NCBI GenBank assembly: GCA_964614945.1
Contig: CAZTNW010000005.1
Span: forward strand, 1 to 64,000
Length of the DNA stretch: 64,000 nt
Direction: 5' to 3'
Source: CAZTNW01 sp964614945
GTDB taxonomy: Bacteria; Caldisericota; JANLFM01
In this document: piece after piece, positions 32,938 through 39,518 of the stretch
Layout of the letters: each line of letters opens with the position of its first letter
Numbering within the stretch: position 1 is the first letter of the stretch
Position numbers and translations under genes: made by a program
Notes under the pieces: model-generated
Databases searched by the model: none
The model's input: only the letters and a program-made list of their open reading frames with translations
Told to the model about the DNA's origin: nothing

Positions 32938-33306
32938 TTGCCTTTAGACGTAGGCTCCGTGGTAGAGGGCGTCGTCAGCAAAATTACTCATTTCGGCGCT
33001 TTCATCAAGCTTGCAGATGGTACGGTCGGACTGCTGCACATCTCTCAGATCGCTGATTCCTTTGTCAAAGACGTCAGTGATTTTCTTAAAGAGGGGCAGA
33101 ATGTCTCAGTCAGGGTCCTCGGGTTCGACGATAAGGGCCGGCCTGATTTCTCCATGAAAAGCTTGAAGATGCCCGCAGGGCAGGAAAAAAAGCGCAGCGA
33201 TCCCATGCGGAATATGGCCTTCGAGGATAAACTCTCCCGCTTTCTCAAGGAAAGCGAAGAGCGGCAACTGGACCTGCAGAAGAATCTGGAGAACAAGCGG
33301 CGCTAA
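32938..33306 (+). CDS. yabR: S1 RNA-binding domain protein (YabR-like)
   Basis: Small RNA-binding protein of 122 residues. Residues 1-75 are one S1 domain: VGSVVEGVVSKITHFGAFI, GTVGLLHISQIAD, then GQNVSVRVLGFD. The tail is basic and helical (KLSRFLKESEERQLDLQKNL), and may contact ribosomal RNA. The position after divIC matches yabR of Bacillus, whose product is ribosome-associated by family resemblance. The TTG start at 32938 is supported by AAGGAGG at the usual distance. The initiator tRNA gene follows after 43 bases with its own promoter. Confidence 0.88.
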   Translation: MPLDVGSVVEGVVSKITHFGAFIKLADGTVGLLHISQIADSFVKDVSDFLKEGQNVSVRVLGFDDKGRPDFSMKSLKMPAGQEKKRSDPMRNMAFEDKLSRFLKESEERQLDLQKNLENKRR

Positions 33307-33310
33307 GTAC

Positions 33311-33339
33311 TTGACCGTTCCCCTCTTTTGCGCTAAATT
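33311..33339 (+). promoter_or_regulatory. Promoter of the initiator tRNA gene
   Basis: TTGACC (33311-33316), 17-base spacer, TAAATT (33334-33339), placing the transcript start a few bases before the tRNA at 33350. Confidence 0.65.
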
Positions 33340-33349
33340 CTTTGTGTGA

Positions 33350-33426
<77 letters not shown>

Positions 33427-33431
33427 ATCAA

Positions 33432-33455
33432 TTTAGATAATAATTATTACCTAAA
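33432..33455. promoter_or_regulatory. AT-rich palindrome resembling a DtxR/MntR-type operator
   Basis: TTTAG-A-TAATAATTATTA-C-CTAAA, 24 bases with a single mismatched pair, begins five bases after the tRNA. The TTTAG(G)..CCTAAA halves recall operators of metal-dependent DtxR-family repressors, and such a gene lies 240 bases away, though this site is at its 3' side. It could be a relic of a lost target promoter or an integration scar. The rest of 33456-33694 shows nothing. Confidence 0.35.
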
Positions 33456-33694
33456 CTTTAATTTTCGTTTACTTATCTGCACCGAACATCGCGCTAACCT
33501 TATCCTGACCTTTTCTTGACTCTTCGGGTTTCCCCCTAGACGCGAATTCTCTGCTTCGCGTTCTTGTCCCCCTCTGATCTTGAGCGGAAAATTGATTCCC
33601 ACGATGTAATAAGTGGCGACCTAGAGTATGAGCGATATCTCACCTGCGCGTTCGCTGGGTAATTCTTCTCTCAAACCCGATATGCCGTCCTACC

Positions 33695-34105
33695 TTAACT
33701 TCTTCTGGGAACTTTATTCCGATACCCGTGCTTACCTCTCATACAAGGAGGAAAGAGAAATTTCTCCAACTTTTCTCGGCTGGCCTGGCTCAAGGTATGT
33801 TCCATCTGGCATGCGTCTTTTTCGGCAACATGAGATGGAACCCCTAAAACATCAACCAGGAGCTTATATGACAATTCAAAACGCCGGGAGACATCCCTGG
33901 CGATTTCACCTCCTTCAGCAGTAAGCTCGACTCTGCCGTGTTTCTGGTGCTTAACCAGCCCGGCGCCGACAAGTTTAACCAAGGCCTCGGTAACGCTTGC
34001 TGGCTTGATGTGCAACACTTTGCTGATATCGGTAACTCTGACAATTCTTTCTCCTGCTCCGAGCAATGCTATTATTTTGAGATAATCCTCAGCACTTTTA
34101 TTCAC
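33695..34105 (-). CDS. DtxR/MntR-family metal-dependent transcriptional regulator
   Basis: 136-residue DNA-binding protein. The N-terminal helix-turn-helix is typical (NKSAEDYLKIIALL, VRVTDISKVLHIKPASVTEA, LVKHQKHGRVELTAEG), and the dimerisation region carries metal ligands in EKDACQMEHTLS, with Cys, Glu and His in the expected places. There is no C-terminal SH3-like domain, so it is the short MntR-like form responding to Mn2+ or Fe2+. The GTG start has GGAAAGG upstream. No iron or manganese transporter is adjacent; the neighbours are a decayed small gene and a multidrug pump, so its targets are elsewhere or lost. Confidence 0.88.
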   Translation of the reverse strand: MNKSAEDYLKIIALLGAGERIVRVTDISKVLHIKPASVTEALVKLVGAGLVKHQKHGRVELTAEGGEIARDVSRRFELSYKLLVDVLGVPSHVAEKDACQMEHTLSQASREKLEKFLFPPCMRGKHGYRNKVPRRS

Positions 34106-34185
34106 AAGGGCCTTTCCTATTTGTTTGATCCTGAATTAAACGAGACTAATCCCGTCGGCCTTCCTTTTTCATTGGAGACATCTGG

Positions 34186-34494
34186 CTATTCAATCATCCG
34201 GCATTGAGAGCAGGCTTTATCTCTTTTCGCCAGCTCGCAGCCGGAACAGCAGCTTACCTTGCTCGATTTTACTTCCTGCTGGATAATGACCTGATTACCA
34301 GCAGATCGGTTACACCAGTACAAGTTGTCTCCATTTCACACCGCCGATAATGCCATCTACTATTCCACCAAACCAGCAGAAGAGAGCTAGTCCATCCAAT
34401 CCGCCAGCAGTGAACCTAGAGCGCAGGTCAAATGGAAGACAGCCAGCATAGCCAGGAGAAAGATGAGGATGTCCAGTAAACGGTGAGTCAACAC
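34186..34494 (-). pseudogene. Decayed small membrane/zinc-ribbon protein gene
   Basis: Three neighbouring minus-strand pieces in different frames look like one broken gene: a hydrophobic helix from a GTG at 34494 (LLDILIFLLAMLAVFHL), a second hydrophobic piece ending at 34310 (GLALFCWFGGIVDGIIGG), and a Cys-rich tail ending at 34186 (SCCSGCELAKRDKACSQC). The layout recalls TM2-type small membrane proteins with a zinc ribbon. Joining them needs two frameshifts. The flanks 34106-34185 and 34495-34644 show nothing clear. Support is only from this pattern. Confidence 0.35.
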
Positions 34495-34644
34495 CCGTCG
34501 AGTTTATCCGAAAAGGATTGTCCCTGGGCGGTGCTTGCGGGTGTAATACAATACCTCTCGGAACATGGCTGATGAAACTCGTAGCAGCGGCCGGCGATCA
34601 GGAAAGCGGCATATGCCTGTACTGTAAAATCCACCTGGCGTGTT

Positions 34645-36417
34645 TTACATGTTTGCATTGTCATTGTTTTCGCAATAAGGAACTTTGCATTTTTTGCGGC
34701 AGGCCTCGCAGTCCCCATGCCACCGGCAGTTGATTTGGGGACAGGGGCATTTGCGACTACTGGATGACAACCGATAATTATTCAACTCGATGCCTTCGTT
34801 TTGTCTACGACGGAATCGTTCCCGAAAAAATAGATGCCGGTGTACCATGGCGTCTTGTTCTGGCTGATAGGCATCAGCTATTGTGTAATTTCCTCTTGAC
34901 GGCATGAACTTCATCGTCAAGGTAGCGCCGATGATGCCGACGGCGCAGATTATCAGCAATATTACCTGCCAGCCATCCATGAAGCTCCCGCCGGCTATCT
35001 GCAAGAAACTTTGCTGCAAGCCCTCTGGAAGCCGGGAAGCGACCGTTACCGCCGCCCCAATCGACCCTTTGGCCGCGTCTGCAATTTCAGCCGGGAGGGA
35101 AGCCAATTGCCCCCCTAATGCGGCTGCCATCTTTGCCTGGTAGACGCTGCTGAGAGCCGAGCCGAGGGCAGCCACACCAAGCGCGCCGCCCACCTGAAAA
35201 GCAACGTTGCCGATAGCTGAGCCGACTCCGGCGCTGGTCTTCGGCACCGCACCCAGCACTGCATTCAGGGAAGGGGTCATGATATTACCCATAAAATAGC
35301 TGGCGCCAAACATTAGTAAGCCAATCTGCCAGTAGGCTGTGCCTGTCTGCCAGAAAGCGATGACCGGGGCCAGCGTCGTCATCCCTAGGAAACCGGCGGC
35401 TACCACGGCTCTGGTCCCCCATTTGGCGACGGTACGGTTACTTGACATCGAACCGAAGGCATAGCCGAAGGCGATAGGGAGGAAGCGGATGCCGGTTTCC
35501 ATAGCGGAGTAACCTTTGACGAATTGCATATACATCGTGAAGGCAAACAGCAGCCCGAACATCGCCACCGTCATAACGGTGATGCCGCCGGAGCCAGCCG
35601 ATAAGCAAGGATTACGGAATAGCTGGAAATCCAGCATCGGGGTACTGGCCTTGCGTTCCCAAAGGATGAACAGGAAAGCGGTGATGACAAACCCACCCAG
35701 ACAAGCCAGCACCGCCGGATTGATCCAGCCCCAATCGCTACCCTTAATCAGACCGAATACCAGCAGGAACAGCATTATGACGGAGAGAAAAGTTCCTGGA
35801 ATATCAATCCGGCGGGGGTTGGAGTCCCGGCTATTGGGTATCAGGAAAAACCCGGCAGCCAGTGCCACGCCGACGATAGGTATATTGATAAGAAAGACGG
35901 AGCTCCAGGAGAAATGCTCCAGCAGTAAGCCTCCCAGGAGAGGCCCCAGTGCCACGCCGATACCGTTCATCGCGCCCCAAGCACCGATGGCTTTGCCACG
36001 TTCCTCGGGCGGGAAGATATTGGTAATGATTGCTAGCGTCGCCGGCATAATCATAGCGGCTCCGACTCCCATAAAAGCCCGCGCTGCTATCAGATGACCA
36101 GCGGAACCAGCCAATACCGCTCCCAGGCTAGCCGATCCGAAAATCATCATACCGATGCGCAGTATGGTTGCCCGGCCGATACGGTCACCCAGCGTGCCCA
36201 TGGTGAGAAGCAATGTGGCGAAAGCCAGAATATAGGCGTCAACCATCCATTGCAGTTGGGAGATAGTGGCTCCCAGTTCGCGCTGTATGGTCGGCAATGC
36301 GACATTGAGGATTGTATGGTCTATAACCACAATAAGTATAGCCAACGCCAGCACTAGGAATGTCCACCACCGCCGCTTTAAGATTTGTGTTCCTTTAGAT
36401 AGTCTCTGCTCAGCCAT
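34645..36417 (-). CDS. DHA2-family (EmrB/QacA) multidrug efflux MFS transporter with Cys-rich tail
   Basis: Proton-coupled 14-helix exporter of 590 residues. LAILIVVIDHTILNVALPTI at 21-40 is the family's motif D1, GTLGDRIGRATILRIG near 75 motif A, and WGAMNGIGVALGPLLGGLLL near 147 motif C typical of exporters. After the last helix the tail is unusual: about 70 polar residues ending in CPCPQINCRWHGDCEACR and KVPYC, eight Cys resembling small free-standing Cys-rich proteins of anaerobes. The TetR gene upstream on the same strand and the matching operators at both promoters identify it as a regulated pump. AGAAGAGA lies before the ATG. Confidence 0.9.
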   Translation of the reverse strand: MAEQRLSKGTQILKRRWWTFLVLALAILIVVIDHTILNVALPTIQRELGATISQLQWMVDAYILAFATLLLTMGTLGDRIGRATILRIGMMIFGSASLGAVLAGSAGHLIAARAFMGVGAAMIMPATLAIITNIFPPEERGKAIGAWGAMNGIGVALGPLLGGLLLEHFSWSSVFLINIPIVGVALAAGFFLIPNSRDSNPRRIDIPGTFLSVIMLFLLVFGLIKGSDWGWINPAVLACLGGFVITAFLFILWERKASTPMLDFQLFRNPCLSAGSGGITVMTVAMFGLLFAFTMYMQFVKGYSAMETGIRFLPIAFGYAFGSMSSNRTVAKWGTRAVVAAGFLGMTTLAPVIAFWQTGTAYWQIGLLMFGASYFMGNIMTPSLNAVLGAVPKTSAGVGSAIGNVAFQVGGALGVAALGSALSSVYQAKMAAALGGQLASLPAEIADAAKGSIGAAVTVASRLPEGLQQSFLQIAGGSFMDGWQVILLIICAVGIIGATLTMKFMPSRGNYTIADAYQPEQDAMVHRHLFFRERFRRRQNEGIELNNYRLSSSSRKCPCPQINCRWHGDCEACRKKCKVPYCENNDNANM

Positions 36418-36431
36418 GATAATCTCTTCTG

Positions 36432-36449
36432 TTAGTTAGTACTTACTGA
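36432..36449. promoter_or_regulatory. TetR operator upstream of the efflux pump
   Basis: TTAGTTAGTACTTACTGA agrees with the site at 37150-37167 in 15 of 18 positions and is roughly palindromic. It lies 15 bases before the MFS start codon, where bound repressor would block transcription or initiation. Confidence 0.7.
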
Positions 36450-36460
36450 GTTTCGATTTA

Positions 36461-36495
36461 TAAAAATAGAGGTTGCTATTCAGGCAACCTCTATT
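36461..36495 (-). terminator. Intrinsic terminator of the TetR gene
   Basis: A perfect 12-bp stem, AATAGAGGTTGC (36465-36476) with GCAACCTCTATT (36484-36495), seven-base loop, followed on the minus strand by TTTTTA. It ends the TetR transcript before the operator of the pump gene, so the two are separate units. Confidence 0.85.
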
Positions 36496-36505
36496 GAAGC
36501 CGTCT

Positions 36506-37138
36506 CTACTTTTTCTTCAGACCTCTCAGATAGATGTCAACCAGTGTTGTTACCACTTCCTCATCCGAGAAGGGCAGTACCGGGCCGATTATCGCAGCCT
36601 CCTGATCAGCGATATACATGAAAATTGCTTCAACAAAAAACCGCGCAGCAATCCCGGCGTTCGTTTTAACGAACACTCCTTCGTCAACCTTCTTCTGGAT
36701 ATACCCAGTTATCAGGGTGAGTATGGAAGGCCCGGTTTCATCGGCCCGGGTCAGCTCTCCGAAGTGACCACCCTCAAGAGAGCTGTATAACGCCAGCTTC
36801 ATGATTCTTGGATCTCCCCGGTTATGCTTGATAAAGTGCATAGCAATCGTCTGGAAAAAGCTGGCCTCGTCAGCTTCAGCTTCTTTGAGCTGCTTTTTTA
36901 GTTCGTCACTCAACGGGTGGGAATGGAAAAGGGCAGCTAGTGCCGCCTTTATCAGGCCCTCTTTCGTCTTGAAATGCTGGAAAATCAGAGCCTCGCTGAC
37001 TCCGATTATATCGGCAATTTCCTTGGTCCGAGTCCGGTCAAAGCCTTTTTTGGCGAAGAGCGTCAGAGCAGTGTCTATGATCTGCGCCTTTCTTTCCTCG
37101 CCCTTGAGCCGTTCTTTTCCTCTAAGTCCGGGTTGCAT
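36506..37138 (-). CDS. TetR-family repressor of the efflux pump
   Basis: 210-residue ligand-responsive repressor. The N-terminal helix-turn-helix is canonical: AQIIDTALTLFAKKGFDRTR, TKEIADIIGVSEALIFQHFK, TKEGLIKAAL. The C-terminal ligand and dimerisation domain is variable; drug binding is expected. The ATG at 37138 is chosen because AAGGAG lies nine bases upstream and the operator overlaps that site; the frame extends 24 codons further without support. It sits upstream of the pump on the same strand, with a terminator between, and both promoters carry the same palindrome, which implies self-repression plus pump control. Confidence 0.9.
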   Translation of the reverse strand: MQPGLRGKERLKGEERKAQIIDTALTLFAKKGFDRTRTKEIADIIGVSEALIFQHFKTKEGLIKAALAALFHSHPLSDELKKQLKEAEADEASFFQTIAMHFIKHNRGDPRIMKLALYSSLEGGHFGELTRADETGPSILTLITGYIQKKVDEGVFVKTNAGIAARFFVEAIFMYIADQEAAIIGPVLPFSDEEVVTTLVDIYLRGLKKK

Positions 37139-37149
37139 ACTATATCTCC

Positions 37150-37167
37150 TTAGTGAGAACTTACTAA
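37150..37167. promoter_or_regulatory. TetR autoregulatory operator
   Basis: TTAGTGAGAACTTACTAA, palindromic except for two central-flanking pairs, lies 12 bases before the TetR start. It is nearly identical to the element upstream of the pump gene. Confidence 0.75.
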
Positions 37168-37381
37168 TATTGTGATAATAGAATACTCCTCTGTCAATAC
37201 TTTTCATCATTTCGTGCGCAAAGCCTCCTACTATCAGAAAACCGCTACTCGGATCGGAATACTCCAGGAAGAGATAATAGAATCTAATAGGTAACAGAGG
37301 GGGTTAAACTCGAAGGAAAGGAATGAATTCACTCGGCACCGAGCAGCGAGGTGCTTCTCATTATTCCACCTGGCTCAGTGT

Positions 37382-37411
37382 TTGACAGAAAAAGTAGATT
37401 GCCAATATATT
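37382..37411 (+). promoter_or_regulatory. Promoter of tRNA-Met, tilS and hpt
   Basis: TTGACA (37382-37387), 18-base spacer, TATATT (37406-37411). The transcript would begin about 24 bases before the tRNA at 37442 and run on into tilS. Confidence 0.7.
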
Positions 37412-37441
37412 AAAGGGAAGAATGATGCCCCATTTTAAGAG

Positions 37442-37518
37442 GGCGGCGTAGCTCAGGTGGTCAGAGCATGCGGTTCATACCCGCAGTGTCCGGGGTTCGA
37501 ATCCCTGCGCCGCCACCA
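37442..37518 (+). tRNA. tRNA with CAT anticodon, probably elongator tRNA-Met
   Basis: 77 bases with encoded CCA. Acceptor GGCGGCG pairs fully with CGCCGCC, so it is not the initiator. Anticodon stem TGCGG/CCGCA with loop TTCATAC matches the Bacillus elongator tRNA-Met pattern. A lysidine-modified tRNA-Ile2 also reads as CAT and is the substrate of the adjacent tilS, so that reading is not fully excluded. Confidence 0.93.
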
Positions 37519-37525
37519 GGGTTCA

Positions 37526-38914
37526 ATGAGTAGCGAACTGAAGAGATTGTTCGAGCGCAAACTCCTTTCCACTCTCGCGAAGATTCCGGAAGTTAAACCT
37601 GAGCAGCATCTCCTTTTGGGCGTCTCGGGCGGCCAGGATTCCTGTGCTCTGCTTCTTGCTCTCAGCTCCTGCCCCTACCGTTTCCGAATTTCTGTGGGCC
37701 ATCTGGACCATGGATTGAGGGAGAGGTCGCAAGAGGATCGCTTCTTTGTAGAGGCATTTTGCCGTGAGCTATCCGTTCCTTTCTTCCACCGTGCGACCCG
37801 GGTCACGCGGTGGAAAGCCGGGAAAAAGCTCTCCCTCGAGGAAGCGGCGCGAGAGGCGCGCCTTGGTTTCCTTCTTGAGCTCAGAAGAGAGCTGCAGGCG
37901 GATTGGCTGGTACTGGGGCACACGGCCGATGACCAGGTGGAGACGGTCTTATTCCGTCTGCTCTCAGGCAGCGGTCTGCAGGGCCTGAAAGGAATCCCTC
38001 CTGTCGATCTGGAGCGGAGGACCCTACATCCCCTCTTGGAACACTGGAGGGAGGAAACGGAGATTTACTGCCGTGATCATCAAGTTTGCTTTCGACTTGA
38101 TCCGAGCAATCTCTCCAGCCATTTCCCCCGCAATCTTCTCAGGCGTGAGATTCTCCCCCTGATCATCTCCTTCTTCCCGAAGGCGAAGGAGTCGATCCTC
38201 CGTTCGGCAGGGATCCTAATGGAGGAGGACAATTTCTTGAGGCAGCAATCGGATATAGCCGGTATCCCTTTTCTCAGCAAGGAAGACGAGAGCAGCTTGA
38301 TCTCGGAAGGCTTGACCTCACTTCCTCTCGCCATCCAGAGACGGCTGATTCAAGCAGAGCTCCTGCGGTTGAAGGGAGAGACCTGTTTTAAGGAGGTGGA
38401 GGCTATACGGGAACTTTTTGCCAAGCAGGTAGGGAGGCGCCTGGATTTATCGCCCTCACTGCAGGCCGCGAGAGGCTACGAGGGGGTGGAAATTCTGGGG
38501 GACGAACTTCGTGAATGGCTGGATTTCAAAGCGGAAGTGGTCCCGCCAGAGAACATTTCCCTGCCCGAGGAAAGGGAAATGCGCTGCGAGTGGGTTTGGC
38601 CAGAGGAGGTATCTTTCCGTGAAGGCGTTTCTTATCTTGATCCCAAAGACAGCGCCCTGCAAGTGAGATTCTGGCGTCCCGGGGATCGGTTTAAACCTCT
38701 TGGGTGTCCGCATACAAAAAAGCTCCAGGATTTTTTTGTCGACCGGAAGGTCCCCCTGAAAAAGAGGAACTCGATCCCGCTCTTATTCCTCGAAGGGGAC
38801 GAGGAGGTGGCCTGTGTGGTGGGGATTGAGGTGGGGGAAAAGGTTAAAATAGGAAGAGAATGTCAGAGAGCCCTGCGGGTGGAAGTGATAGAAAGGAAAG
38901 ACGGCCATGCCTGA
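37526..38914 (+). CDS. tilS: tRNA-Ile lysidine synthase
   Basis: Essential cytoplasmic enzyme that converts C34 of the CAU-anticodon isoleucine tRNA to lysidine with ATP. The PP-loop SGGQDS is at residues 34-39 of 462, followed by VGHLDHGLRERSQEDRFFVE and LGHTADDQVETVLFRLLSGSG, both conserved. The C-terminal TilS domain contains the run RFWRPGDRFKPLGCPHTKKL and DFFVDRKVPLKKR. The ATG at 37526 lies only seven bases after the tRNA's CCA; the AGGG spanning that junction is the only binding site, so tRNA processing should affect tilS translation. Its end overlaps the region before hpt. Confidence 0.96.
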   Translation: MSSELKRLFERKLLSTLAKIPEVKPEQHLLLGVSGGQDSCALLLALSSCPYRFRISVGHLDHGLRERSQEDRFFVEAFCRELSVPFFHRATRVTRWKAGKKLSLEEAAREARLGFLLELRRELQADWLVLGHTADDQVETVLFRLLSGSGLQGLKGIPPVDLERRTLHPLLEHWREETEIYCRDHQVCFRLDPSNLSSHFPRNLLRREILPLIISFFPKAKESILRSAGILMEEDNFLRQQSDIAGIPFLSKEDESSLISEGLTSLPLAIQRRLIQAELLRLKGETCFKEVEAIRELFAKQVGRRLDLSPSLQAARGYEGVEILGDELREWLDFKAEVVPPENISLPEEREMRCEWVWPEEVSFREGVSYLDPKDSALQVRFWRPGDRFKPLGCPHTKKLQDFFVDRKVPLKKRNSIPLLFLEGDEEVACVVGIEVGEKVKIGRECQRALRVEVIERKDGHA

Positions 38915-38927
38915 AAGGAAGGTAGCG

Positions 38928-39464
38928 ATGTCGGAGAGGATTGAGCGAATCCTTCTGGCGGAGCAGGAGATTAAGGAGAGGATCAGAGAATTAGGCCGAG
39001 AGATCTCCCGGGACTACGCCGGAAGGGAACTCCTTTTGATCTGTGTTCTCAAGGGCGCCTTCGTCTTTCTCTCCGACTTGATCCGTTCGCTTGAGATACC
39101 GATCACACTGGACTTCATTGCCGTATCCAGCTATGGCTCCGCCACAAGGAGCTCAGGGGTCGTGAGGATCCTCAAGGATCTCGATCAGCCGATCGAGGGA
39201 AAGGAAGTCCTTCTGGTGGAGGATATCGTCGACACGGGCCTGACCCTGAAATATCTGGTCAACATGCTTGAGGAAAGAAAGCCCGCCAGCCTTAAAATCT
39301 GTGCCCTGCTGGATAAGCCGGAGCGCCGCCAGGTTCCTCTGAATGTAGATTATCTGGGCTTTAAGGTTCCCAACGAGTTCGTCGTCGGGTACGGCCTCGA
39401 TTGCAATAACCAGTTCCGGCAATTGCCTTACGTGGCTGTATTAAAGGGGCAAACCCTTCGATAA
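38928..39464 (+). CDS. hpt: Hypoxanthine phosphoribosyltransferase
   Basis: Purine salvage enzyme joining hypoxanthine (and guanine) to PRPP. 178 residues from ATG 38928, chosen for GGAAGG at proper distance and for the normal family start IERILLAEQEI; an in-frame ATG at 38907 overlaps tilS. The PRPP loop VLLVEDIVDTGLTL near 100 has the conserved acidic pair; the flexible active-site loop with SSYGSATRSSG near 70 and VVGYGLDCNNQFRQLPYVAVL at the end are diagnostic. tilS-hpt-ftsH is the widespread Bacillota arrangement. Confidence 0.96.
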   Translation: MSERIERILLAEQEIKERIRELGREISRDYAGRELLLICVLKGAFVFLSDLIRSLEIPITLDFIAVSSYGSATRSSGVVRILKDLDQPIEGKEVLLVEDIVDTGLTLKYLVNMLEERKPASLKICALLDKPERRQVPLNVDYLGFKVPNEFVVGYGLDCNNQFRQLPYVAVLKGQTLR

Positions 39465-39518
39465 AAAAGATCCGCATCAGCTATAATAAGAGCATCTGAA
39501 ACCGGAAAGGATTGGAAT

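Noticed and set aside
33628..33924. 98-codon plus-strand frame opposite the DtxR-type gene
   Set aside because: It is antisense to a clear regulator gene and resembles no protein family.
37442..37518. Reading this tRNA as tRNA-Ile2 because tilS follows
   Set aside because: Its anticodon stem and body fit elongator tRNA-Met of Bacillota better; the tilS position is conserved synteny and not proof of identity.
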